Made by a program: the position numbers and the translations under genes
The notes under the pieces: model-generated
Seen by the model: the letters and a program-made list of their open reading frames with translations, nothing else
Told to the model about the DNA's origin: nothing
The model's database searches: none
Part shown: one piece after another, positions 8,631 through 17,635 of the stretch
Numbering within the stretch: position 1 is the stretch's first letter
Layout: each line of letters starts with the position of its first letter
Assembly (NCBI GenBank): GCA_023435225.1
Contig: JAEYRX010000013.1
Coordinates: 16,901 to 80,900 of the forward strand
Direction: 5' to 3'
Source: Bacillota bacterium
GTDB taxonomy: Bacteria; Bacillota; UBA4882; UBA8346
Length of the DNA stretch: 64,000 bases

Positions 8631-10103
8631 ATGGGTAAACCTACGGGATTTTTAGAATATAAACGGGAACTACCGTCCGACCGTCCTCCCCAGGAACGGT
8701 TGCAGGATTGGGAAGAGTTCCATGAACATTTCCCGGAAGAACAGCAACAAATCCAGGGGGCGCGTTGCATGGATTGCGGAGTCCCATTCTGTCACAGCGG
8801 TATTTTACTTAATGGCATGGCGGCAGGCTGCCCGCTTCATAATTTGATCCCGGAATGGAATGACCTGATTTACCATGGTCTCTGGAAAGAAGCAGCTGAA
8901 CGTCTGCAAAAAACCAATAACTTCCCGGAGTTTACCGGCCGGGTTTGTCCGGCTCCCTGTGAAGGTTCCTGTACTTTAGGAATGCATGAACCACCGGTAA
9001 CCATCAAAGTAAATGAATGTTCGGTAATTGACCGGGCGTTTGAAGAAGGCTGGATTAAACCCGAGCCTCCACTGCTTCGTACCGGGAAAAAAGTGGCGGT
9101 AATCGGTTCCGGACCTGCCGGACTGGCTTGCGCCTCGCAATTAAACAAAGCCGGCCATACCGTAACCGTTTTTGAAAGAGCCGACCGGATCGGTGGTCTC
9201 TTAATGTACGGGATCCCAAATATGAAACTGGACAAAAAAACCGTCCAACGCCGGGTTGATTTGATGGCGGAAGAAGGCGTAATCTTTAAGACCAATACTG
9301 AAGTGGGTAAAAATTATCCGGCTGAAAATTTGTTAAAAGAATTTGATGCCGTGGTTCTCTGTGGCGGAGCCACCAATCCCCGTGATTTAAATGTTGAAGG
9401 ACGTGGTCTGAAAGGAGTTCATTATGCTATGGAATTCCTGACCGCCAATACTAAAAGTTTGCTTGACTCCGCTCATCAGGACGGCAATTATATCTCCGCC
9501 AAAGGGAAAGATGTTATTGTAATCGGCGGCGGCGATACCGGAACCGACTGCGTAGCCACCTCCTTACGTCATGGTTGCAAAAGTCTGGTCCAATTTGAAA
9601 TCGTTCCGAAGCCACCGTTGGACCGGGAAGCCGATAATCCCTGGCCCCAGTGGCCCAAGGTTTATAAAGTGGATTATGGCCAGGAAGAAGCTATGACTGT
9701 TTTCGGCGCTGATCCCCGAAATTACTGTATCAATACCAAGAAAATAGTCGGTGACGAAAACGGTCATGTCAAAGAAGTCCATACCGTAGGAGTTAATTGG
9801 GAAAGAGATAGTAGCGGCCGGTTTATCCCAAAGGAGATACCGGGTTCCGAAAAAGTATGGCCGGCCCAATTAGTGCTTTTAGCTATGGGTTTCCTGGGTC
9901 CGGAAGGATATCTCTTAAAACAACTCGGTGTTGAGCAGGATAACCGTTCCAATGTCAAAGCCGACTACGGCAAATTTACCACCAATATCAAAGGGGTCTA
10001 TAGCGCCGGTGATATGCGTCGCGGCCAAAGTTTAGTGGTTTGGGCGATTCACGAAGGACGGGAAGCGGCGAAGGAAGTTGATCGGTATTTGATAGGTGAA
10101 TAG
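8631..10103 (+). CDS. gltD: Glutamate synthase, small (beta) subunit
   Basis: The NADPH-oxidising partner of GltB; feeds electrons through FAD and two [4Fe-4S] clusters to the FMN of the large subunit. Seen: N-terminal cluster cysteines (CMDCGVPFC and CPAPCEGSC), an FAD-binding GSGPAG at about 157, an NADPH-binding GGGDTG at about 300 and a C-terminal GDMRRGQ FAD motif. The 490-residue length is standard. The ribosome site is TGGAGG before ATG. It ends in TAG, showing that amber is used as a stop here. Confidence 0.97.
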   Translation: MGKPTGFLEYKRELPSDRPPQERLQDWEEFHEHFPEEQQQIQGARCMDCGVPFCHSGILLNGMAAGCPLHNLIPEWNDLIYHGLWKEAAERLQKTNNFPEFTGRVCPAPCEGSCTLGMHEPPVTIKVNECSVIDRAFEEGWIKPEPPLLRTGKKVAVIGSGPAGLACASQLNKAGHTVTVFERADRIGGLLMYGIPNMKLDKKTVQRRVDLMAEEGVIFKTNTEVGKNYPAENLLKEFDAVVLCGGATNPRDLNVEGRGLKGVHYAMEFLTANTKSLLDSAHQDGNYISAKGKDVIVIGGGDTGTDCVATSLRHGCKSLVQFEIVPKPPLDREADNPWPQWPKVYKVDYGQEEAMTVFGADPRNYCINTKKIVGDENGHVKEVHTVGVNWERDSSGRFIPKEIPGSEKVWPAQLVLLAMGFLGPEGYLLKQLGVEQDNRSNVKADYGKFTTNIKGVYSAGDMRRGQSLVVWAIHEGREAAKEVDRYLIGE

Positions 10104-10144
10104 AGCTTGTCTTGATTAATGATTTATTACGATTTTTATAATTG

Positions 10145-10366
10145 GGGACTGTTGCAAAAGAAGCTTTTTGCCGTTCTGTCCACCCAGCCCTGAAACGGCT
10201 GGGCTAGGTATATAAAAACTTTCCAAACCCCCTTCGGGGCTCGGTCAGAACTTCGAAGCATAACCCAGCCTCATTCATGGGGCTTGAGAACGTTTTTATA
10301 ACCTAGTCAGGTCCTTTAGGGCCTGGTGGAGATGATGGCATTCATTTGTTTTTTATTTTGCAACAA
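10145..10366. mobile_element. MITE-like element with GGGACTGTTGCAAAA end, copy 1
   Basis: Begins with GGGACTGTTGCAAAA and ends in the decayed complement TTTTGCAACA. Internally it holds hairpins such as CCCAGCCC/GGCTGGG separated by CTAGGTATATAAAAAC-like spacers. A second, inverted copy lies at 25073-25303. There is no room for a transposase, so it would move only with help in trans. Confidence 0.8.
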
Positions 10367-10422
10367 AATTTGAAACATACTTCCTCTCACTAGCTAAACC
10401 GGCTTTTTCGATACGCTTAAAT

Positions 10423-10671
10423 CTCCAAACCCAAAATATCAACCTTCAAACCTAAAACTTTGACTTCTGAACTCAATACTTTGGCCTAATAACCCAAAAA
10501 TTTAACTTCTAAATCTAAAGCTTTGAGTTCCGAACCTTAAATTTTGAGCTCTACATCTAAAACTTTGACCTCCGAATCTAAAACTTCGGCCTTCGAACTT
10601 AAAACTTTAAATCCTAAATCCAAAACTTTGACCCCCAACCCCAAAACTTTGAGCTCTGAACACTAAAATAG
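10423..10671. repeat. Degenerate 21-bp tandem array, about 12 units
   Basis: Units follow the pattern CTTCAAACCTAAAACTTTGAC and change base by base, but the spacing stays 21 bp across eleven full units and one partial. On the minus strand one frame reads as seven-residue repeats of the type VKVLDSE but is broken by several stops. The rest of 10104-10814 holds the MITE and an AT-rich lead into the next gene. Confidence 0.85.
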
Positions 10672-10814
10672 ATTAAAGATCTTCAAAATCGCAAAAAATC
10701 TTCTCAACATTTACAGAACGACTCCAATTATGATACAGTATTGATAAAGAAAATCATATAAGATTAAGTAATTCATATACTGTAACATTTTTTAGCCATA
10801 GGAGAGATACTTAT

Positions 10815-11447
10815 ATGTTATACACTGAACATGTAGAAGTCTTTAACTTTAAAGGAGCCTTAAGAGGTATGAGAAACCCTAAGGCAAGCTGGCATCTATC
10901 AGATACTGTATTTGACGATTCTAGCGGAGCATTGATAGCGTTAGGAGAAAATGATCGCAAGCTGGCAATTAATTTGGTTACTTCCGGTAGTGATCATCGA
11001 AAATTTATAAGGCAAATCTTAGTTTGCTTGGATATTATAGCCCCGGATTATTGGTGGAAGGAAATGGATACTTATAAAGTTGGTACTGTTGCCAATAGCA
11101 CCAGTACCATGCATAAATTGACCTCAAGACCGTTAACTGTGAGCGATTTTAGCTGGGATGAAATAACTCCTTTCCGGGAAAAAATCCTTGAACATCTCAA
11201 CCAGTTAATCAACAATTATAAAGAATTATTAGCCAATGAACAACAAAATCAAGCCAAAAGTATCTGGCGGCAATTAATCCAAGACCTTCCCATGAGTTTT
11301 AATTATACGCGGACTTGGACTGGAAGTTATGAGAACCTTCGTAATATTTATCACGCCCGAAAAAACCATAAGCTTTCCGAATGGCACGATTTTTGTGAGG
11401 CTATTGAATCATTGCCTTTTAGTGAATTAATTACTGTTAAGGTATGA
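10815..11447 (+). CDS. Uncharacterised protein, possible distant ThyX-like fold
   Basis: A 210-residue protein preceded by GGAGAG eight bases from the ATG. The central part (SGSDHRKFIRQI, then DYWWKEMDTY and NSTSTMHKL) resembles a family of phage and Clostridia proteins whose pattern recalls flavin-dependent thymidylate synthase, but the diagnostic ThyX residues are not clear. It opens the small plus-strand cluster that runs toward the RHS toxin. Function unknown. Confidence 0.7.
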   Translation: MLYTEHVEVFNFKGALRGMRNPKASWHLSDTVFDDSSGALIALGENDRKLAINLVTSGSDHRKFIRQILVCLDIIAPDYWWKEMDTYKVGTVANSTSTMHKLTSRPLTVSDFSWDEITPFREKILEHLNQLINNYKELLANEQQNQAKSIWRQLIQDLPMSFNYTRTWTGSYENLRNIYHARKNHKLSEWHDFCEAIESLPFSELITVKV

Positions 11448-11560
11448 ATTACCAAATGATTGTCAATAAGCCACTATCTCCGGGATTTCGTCGTCTTTTA
11501 AAAACAGGCCATCCCTCTTTAGAGCAGGAAAAAAAGGGGTTTGGAGAAAAATTTTGGTAA
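11444..11560 (+). CDS. Possible 38-residue small protein, coupled to the upstream gene
   Basis: ATG at 11444 overlaps the upstream stop in an ATGA arrangement, and the frame ends in TAA at 11560, overlapping the first possible start of the next gene. The peptide is basic (GFRRLLKTGHPSLEQ). It has no ribosome site of its own, so expression would rely on coupling. It may be a real small gene or a remnant. Confidence 0.3.
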   Translation: MNYQMIVNKPLSPGFRRLLKTGHPSLEQEKKGFGEKFW

Positions 11561-12300
11561 CAATTATGCAACAGTTTTATTACATCAGAAAGGGTGATAA
11601 CAAATTGTCCAGTCCGTTAGAGTTGTTGAAACAAATACAGACAGCTGAATTTGAAGATGAAGACGGGTATCCCATTGAAATCGAACTAATGCCGCCTATC
11701 TCCAAATCTGAATTGCAAAAATTAGAGTCCCGAATTCCGGCGCCCATTCCTAATGATATTATCGAATTGTTACAATACTGCAAAGGATGGTATGGATTAC
11801 TTGATAGCGTAGATTTCACCGGGAACTTTTACTTTAAAATGGCCGATTTATTCCCTTACGGATTGCCCATTGCTCATGATGGTTTCGGAAATTTTTGGGT
11901 CATTGATTTTACATCCAGATCAACCTGCTGGGGTCCAGTCTTTTTTTGCTGTCACGATGCTCCGGTAATTGTCTATCAGGCTGATTCTTTAACGGAGTTT
12001 TTACGGGACCTGATCGAATTTGGAATGTATATGGAAAGCAGTAAACTGAACAAGGTTCATGAAGATTATCATTTCAAAATCTGGCGCGAAAATCCTAATA
12101 TTTTGACATATAAGGAATGTATTAATTCCAATGATCAGTCTCTTTCTCAATTTGCCGCATCTCTCAACCCGGAGTTTTTCATTATCGATCTTCAAAATCC
12201 GAAGATTGGCGATGGGTTTTCCTGGGGGAGATTCGGCCCGAAGACCATTTTAAGACGCTTTGGTGAAGAACGTATTTTTGCGTATGGTAGAAAAGAATAA
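11554..12300 (+). CDS. SMI1/KNR4 (SUKH) family protein, probable immunity protein
   Basis: Residues about 45-160 show the SUKH pattern: LEKLESRIPAP-like start (here ELQKLESRIPAPIP), a WYGL segment and DGFGNFWVIDF. Known: SUKH proteins are frequent immunity partners in polymorphic toxin loci. The start is uncertain: TTG 11554 with GGAG seven bases upstream, or TTG 11605 after AAGGGTGAT. It lies in the cluster that converges on the RHS-TNT toxin, so an immunity role is inferred, not shown. Confidence 0.8.
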   Translation: MVTIMQQFYYIRKGDNKLSSPLELLKQIQTAEFEDEDGYPIEIELMPPISKSELQKLESRIPAPIPNDIIELLQYCKGWYGLLDSVDFTGNFYFKMADLFPYGLPIAHDGFGNFWVIDFTSRSTCWGPVFFCCHDAPVIVYQADSLTEFLRDLIEFGMYMESSKLNKVHEDYHFKIWRENPNILTYKECINSNDQSLSQFAASLNPEFFIIDLQNPKIGDGFSWGRFGPKTILRRFGEERIFAYGRKE

Positions 12301-12341
12301 ACCCTATCGGAAAGATCCGGAAGCAAAAGGTGAAATAAAAT

Positions 12342-12773
12342 ATGAATACTGATTTTAGAAAATGGAAATTTGCATTCAATGAAATTAGCGCAGGTTGCTA
12401 CGATAATATTGCCTATAGAATATCTGGGCATCAGGTAGCCGCAAATGGACCCGAAGATACATGTTATACAATCTTTTTACTAGCTTTAAAGATTGAAAAG
12501 ACCATAACACCGGATCCAACCGCAGCATTGTTATATGTTTTTGCAAGTTATTATAAAACAAAAAATGTGGAATATGATTTTAATAAGCAAACATGGATTA
12601 TTAAAATCAGTCCTTTCCCTTCTCATTCAACAATTGAGTATTCTCAAATAACTGATGAATTAAAGGTAAAAAATATATCCAAAGGATTGGAACAGATATA
12701 TAAATGGAATGAGTCAGCAAGTGAAAAAACTATTGAGAAAATATATTGGTTAATACATAATCAAATAATATGA
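12342..12773 (+). CDS. Uncharacterised protein next to the RHS toxin, candidate immunity protein
   Basis: A 143-residue soluble protein with AAGGTGA before its ATG; no family recognised. Its stop is 17 bases from the stop of the convergent RHS-TNT gene, the position closest to the toxin tip. Composition is AT-rich, like the toxin tip. By position it is the best candidate for the cognate immunity factor, although immunity genes usually run in the same direction as the toxin. Confidence 0.65.
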   Translation: MNTDFRKWKFAFNEISAGCYDNIAYRISGHQVAANGPEDTCYTIFLLALKIEKTITPDPTAALLYVFASYYKTKNVEYDFNKQTWIIKISPFPSHSTIEYSQITDELKVKNISKGLEQIYKWNESASEKTIEKIYWLIHNQII

Positions 12774-12789
12774 AATCAAGGTTCCTCCT

Positions 12790-15700
12790 TTAAGGGTCTA
12801 TTAAAGTAATTATTCCTCTTTCTAAAAGTATTTCCACACTAACTGGAGAAAGATATTGTGTACCAAAACCAATTTGCCCAAACGCTGGCTTTACTGTTGA
12901 TACTTGAACTTCAAATGGTTTTGCAACTTTAAAAACATTATACATATTTAAATTTGTATTATATGGCAAAGCACGCATAGGAAGTGGTGTACCTACTGGA
13001 GAAAAATATTTTCCATTTAGCCCTCCAAATCTATCAATTAATTGCCCAGGCATTAATGTTATCCTTTCCCATGGTCCTAATGCACCATCATTTGATGGAT
13101 AATATGGGACTAAAGCAGTGTTTTGTTTTTTATACGGACTTAGAATAGTTATCGGCTTGCTATTTTTAGATAACCCATTTGGAGTAATATTATTAAGCGG
13201 ATTACTCCCAACATAAGTATATAAATTTAAATCTCCGCCACGAAAGCCGATCGGATTTTCGCTGGTCCACCGACCGGTCTCCGGCTGATAATCCCGGGCG
13301 CCAAAATGGTCCAACTCAGTCCGGTAATCATATAAGCCACCGGCGAACCCGAATGGAGTATAACCCGGATTGCTATCCGCCAGTACCTTGCCGAAGGAAT
13401 CATAACTGAGCTGTTGCCTAATCTCCCCAGTATCGCTTTTTACCACCATCCGCACCGAACCACGGATATCTGAGATGAAATAATACTTTGTACCGGCTTT
13501 TTGCATGGCAACCGGGACATTCCCATCGGCATACAAATAAACGTTAATAATCCGGCCGTTCTCATTCAACTCAGCCAGGGGTTCGCTGCCGAGACCATGA
13601 ATATATCCACTGGTTAGATTATCGTTTTGGAGCCTGGCAATTCGCCGATTATACGGATCATATTTATATTCCTGCTTTTGACTGGCCCAGGTAACGCTTT
13701 TTAGATTACCAAAAACATCATAGTCGTAATTACGCTCTTTCGACAACCATTGGCTACCGTCTTTTACTGTTTTGTAAGCCGTATACCGGAGCTGGCCGGA
13801 ATTATTATAGGAATATTCCGCCTTACGTAGACTATCCGATAACTGCCATGATTTATTTGTCAGCCGGTTAGCGCCATCATAAACATAGCTTTCGGTAAGA
13901 TCGGGAGAAATACTGCTGGCACGATTTCCAAACGGATCATAGGTATATTGTTCAACTATAGTACCGTCTTTTGAAACTGTTATCAGTCTTCCAGCCTGAT
14001 CATATGTATAATCGTACCTGGTAATAACGCCAAGAATATTTTCAGATACCGATTTAATGCGGTAAAAACCGTCATATTGATACTGCGTTTCAAAATAAAC
14101 CTGCCCGTTATAAGTAACCTGTTGTGCTATCAGTTGCTCCCAGGCATTATAGGAACGTGTTTCCACTATATTATTGCAGATAATCGAGGTAATTTTCCCC
14201 GAAGACGGTTTCCGGGTTATACTCACTTCTCCTGCTTTGATCACATGTCCATAAGGATCAAAAACATATTGGGCCGATGCTTTTTTACCGATGCCGCTCG
14301 CAACATGATTGGAAACAATATCGACAGTTAAGAGTGTACTTTTATCTTGTTGTTCCATTGCCGAATAATAAAGATCCGCCAGAACAGTACCGGAAGTAAT
14401 GATATTGAATTCATTAGCGCTTGGCTGTTTATAATGAATACTCTCATTATCATTACTTGAAATCTGCCAATCCCTATTATGTTCGTCATAAGAATAATTA
14501 ATGGTCCGATCCGGAGAGGTAATGGAAGTAATAGTGTAATTATTATCGTATTGCCATTGTAAACTACGTCCATCGGCGTCAGTTACCAGAACCGGTGCAC
14601 CCAACTGATCCGATTGTAAGGTCAGATAATTTATTTGAAAAGGAGTGGAGTACCTGACTAGGGAGCCGGAATCATTTGGCTCTATAATCCAACTATGCGT
14701 ACCCTGACCAGCACTAAGCGCTGTCAACCGATTATTATCGTAACTAAAATTCACATTTGATCCCGGCGACTGTAGCCCGATCAGATTACCATTTTCATCA
14801 TATGCGTAGTTTGTTTGAAATTGTAAATTATCGGAAGATTGATAGAAAACATTGTTAATTACATTTTGGTCATTATAGGCATAATTAACGACATAACTTT
14901 GTTCATCCGCATCCTGAACAGAAGTGACTCTTCCATTAGCATCATAGGTGAATTGAAGACCTCTTGGAAATGTCGCAAAATATTGACAATTGTCCTTAAA
15001 AAACTGCTCCTTTACCGCCGGACAAGCGTTTTCAATTGTCTGTTTGAGCGCCCGGACCTCAGAGTAAGTTAAGGCCATCGAAGGATAAAGCACCGGTACA
15101 TATCTACTGCCGGAACCGATATAAGCCAGCAAGTCGTTATAGAATCCTTCTACCCGCCCCGTCTCCCGGATAGCGGTAAAATTGTTCTGGAAATTAGCTA
15201 CCGTTTCACCGGAGAAGGTATCGTCGAAGACCAACAGATTCTCCATGCTCCCGGTCTCGGAGTTGTACGAATAGTTGTAACTTCCGGTGGCTACGATCCG
15301 GTTGTCGAAAATGGCGTACTTATGATGCATCATTGGTGAAGTGCTGGGATTCCATTTATAGGAGTAAGTCTTGAACCGGACGTCAATACCTGCTTTAATT
15401 AGTTCATAGCTGTAATAAAAATCCGTCTCCATAATCTCACGGATCTCTCCGGGAGTGGTCGCCTTGGCCAGCTTTGCTTCCCGTTCGGCAATTTGGAACT
15501 GGTTATATTCCTCACTGATATACTCCTGACCGTCAAGGTAAACCTGAATATCCATAGTTGGATTTTGTTGTTTCTTGGCAATCAAAGCCTCGGCGATGGG
15601 CCGGGAACGCATGTGATTGGCGGCCATATGAATTGATTGAGAAGCTTGGTTAATTAGGGTTACGATTTTATCGGCTACAACTTGACTGCCGGAGATCTTG

Positions 15701-16380
15701 GCAAAAGTCGGCCCGTAAGTGCTTGAGATATAAGTGCGGTAATTGGCGGAGGTAAAGTAAGCTTCCCGTCCCGGATGGTCGCCGATCTGAGCCAGCAGTT
15801 CCTCCGGGCTGGGAGTACCGGTGGAGAAAGTAAAGGTTTGGCCGAATTCGCGGGAGTTCTGCCAAAGTCGCTCGAACTCGGCCCGATATAGTAAAACCAG
15901 GCCTGGGTCTTTGAGCTGAAGTGTATTTTCATCATAAACGGAGTTGGCGTCCTCGTTCTAATTACCACTGCTGGTGACCGCCAACGAATAGTCGGCAATT
16001 AAAAATTTGTGATGTAAGGTTTTATTGACATAGCGGACATCAATGCCGATGGCTTCAAGTTGATGCGAGAGGGTGCCGCCGTTTTCATTACGGTCCGTGG
16101 CGGCGCTTTCGGAAAGCATTCTGATTTGGACACCACGATTGGTAGCGTGTTTTAAGGAATTATAGACAGCAAAGTCGTCCAACTCATACAGAGCAATTTC
16201 TAAAGTGCTCCGGGAGTTATCAATTATATTAATTAATTCCGTTAAATAACCGTCTATTTCGGCTTGAGGACTAAATGTTACCGATAATGGAGTTGAACTA
16301 TTGAAGGCCGCATTAGAGGGTAAAGAACAGAAGGAAATCACTAAAAGGATGATTGCCATGATCGTTCGCAATGTTTTCAT
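12790..16380 (-). pseudogene. Secreted phospholipase D-RHS-TNT polymorphic toxin, interrupted by one amber codon
   Basis: Read through, the frame gives about 1196 codons: a signal peptide (1-24), a PLD domain with two HxKx4D motifs (H123/K125/D130 and H352/K354/D359), YD/RHS repeats, an RHS core ending near GRWTSENPIGF, then a 126-residue tip. The tip matches the TNT NAD+-glycohydrolase family (PGQLIDRFG, YFSPVGTP, RALPY, FGQIGFGTQY). The only break is TAG at 15958-15960, right after SSGN in the first PLD half; a TGG tryptophan codon would need one G-to-A change. Downstream the frame stays open for 110 codons without a start. It may be a pseudogene, a sequencing error or a read-through case. 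Confidence 0.85.
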
Positions 16381-16513
16381 TAAAAATCCCCCTCAATTAG
16401 TTATTTATCCACTTGGATATGATTTGCCATATTTCAAAAATCACGGAATTCTAAACTGACCTATATATGTTGAATTAAGTTTTTTGAATTCAACATATTT
16501 CCTTGATTCATAA

Positions 16514-16676
16514 ATAAAATGAAGAAAATACCATGGCTTGTTAATTCACATCCGATATTTGATCGGTGTTCATTCAGCTACAAAACAATTGTTAAATCAA
16601 AGATGAATGAATCACCAAGCCCCGAAGAAATTCCGTCAATAGGTGAAATTTGGTTACAAAATTTTCTTCATTTTAT
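16514..16676. repeat. 163-bp palindromic element with perfect 16-bp ends
   Basis: ATAAAATGAAGAAAAT at 16514-16529 is exactly inverted at 16661-16676. Further in, GGCTTGTTAATTCA pairs imperfectly with TGAATCACCAAGCC. It lies in the divergent space between the toxin and DHFR genes (16381-16853), where no gene was found. Confidence 0.75.
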
Positions 16677-16853
16677 ATAATTATAACTAATTTTTGGCAA
16701 AAGTTACAACTGTCATTTAATTCGAAATTTTTTAAAATAACTATCTTATATGTTTTGAAGTTCCATATATCTCCGGATTATATTTTTCTTTTATCTCCAA
16801 GCAAGATATGATACATTATCCATAAATAAATGTGATTTAGGGGCAATATCAGT

Positions 16854-17345
16854 ATGATTTCAATCATTGTAGCGACAGCCAACAACCGGGTAATCGGGGC
16901 CGGAAACAACATGCCCTGGCATTTACCGGCTGATCTGGCCTACTTCAAAAAAACCACTTTGGGCCATCCGGTGATTATGGGCCGTAAAACCTTTGAGTCA
17001 ATCGGCAAACCTCTCCCCGGCCGGGAGAATGTGATTGTCACTAGCAATCGGGACTATCATGCGGAAAGTTGCTTGGTTCTGCATACACTGGAAGAAGCCC
17101 GGAATTATTGCAGAGATAAAGATGTCTTTATCATCGGCGGAGCACAAATTTACCAGGAATTTTTTCCTTATGCGGATAGACTTTATATCACTTTGATCGA
17201 TGAAGACTTTTCCGGGGATACTTACTTTCCGGAGATTCATGAAGAGAAATGGCAATTGATCTCTAAGACCGATGGCGTTAAGGATGAAAAAAACCCTTAT
17301 CGGTATGAGTTTTTGGTTTATGAAAAAAGGGATGGAATTCGATAA
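16854..17345 (+). CDS. folA: Dihydrofolate reductase
   Basis: Reduces dihydrofolate to tetrahydrofolate with NADPH. Seen: N-terminal VATANNRVIG, substrate-site NMPWHLPADL with the active-site Asp, GRKTFESIG, and the NADPH motif IIGGAQIY. The 163-residue length is typical. No thymidylate synthase gene is adjacent. The gene is followed by a structured intergenic region. Confidence 0.96.
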   Translation: MISIIVATANNRVIGAGNNMPWHLPADLAYFKKTTLGHPVIMGRKTFESIGKPLPGRENVIVTSNRDYHAESCLVLHTLEEARNYCRDKDVFIIGGAQIYQEFFPYADRLYITLIDEDFSGDTYFPEIHEEKWQLISKTDGVKDEKNPYRYEFLVYEKRDGIR

Positions 17346-17395
17346 AATATAAATTTATATTTATAGTTTTTTCACTAATTCCCCGAATAAAAGCC

Positions 17396-17570
17396 TATAA
17401 TTGGGTCTAAATGCGACCCTATCCCTGAAAAGGGTATTAGCTGAACGTTGCCAGTCTAAAATAATTGGCTGCGAAGGATGGTGGTTACCCTTTTCCAAGG
17501 GCTTCCAAGGGCAAGGGATCTGATCTCAGGCCTTAAAGCGCCACTTTCTTTTTTTATGAAAGCTAATAAA
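17396..17570. ncRNA. Candidate structured RNA between convergent genes
   Basis: Nested complementary segments suggest a rod: ATCCCT (17421-17426) with AGGGAT (17514-17519), AAAAGGGT (17428-17435) with ACCCTTTT (17487-17494), and a tip hairpin GCCAGT/ATTGGC (17450-17469). Outer CCTGA and TCAGG can also pair. A local hairpin GGGTC/GACCC precedes it. A rod with a large internal bulge recalls 6S RNA, but I cannot confirm the family or strand. No reading frame explains the pairing. Confidence 0.35.
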
Positions 17571-17590
17571 ATAATGGGGTACTATGATAT

Positions 17591-17625
17591 AAAAAAACGG
17601 TCATCCTTAAGATAACCGTTTTTTT
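17591..17625 (-). terminator. Bidirectional terminator before the AraC-GyrI stop
   Basis: AAAAAAACGGT and ACCGTTTTTTT flank a short inner stem (TATC/GATGA-like), giving U tracts on both strands, ten bases beyond the stop at 17636. Confidence 0.85.
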
Positions 17626-17635
17626 ATTCACACCC

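Noticed and set aside
10423..10671. Tandem array as a CRISPR array
   Set aside because: No conserved repeats separated by unique spacers, units are only 21 bp and diverge throughout, and no cas genes are present.
14077..14331. Plus-strand ORFs inside the RHS gene
   Set aside because: Shadows of the RHS repeats; no ribosome site.
15958..15960. UAG decoded as pyrrolysine
   Set aside because: No pylT or pylS was seen, and TAG ends normal genes such as gltD here; a nonsense mutation or read error is simpler.
15675..15998. A 107-residue frame bridging the amber break in the toxin, suggesting a frameshift
   Set aside because: The original frame continues open with sensible sequence after the TAG, so the break is a nonsense codon and not a frameshift.
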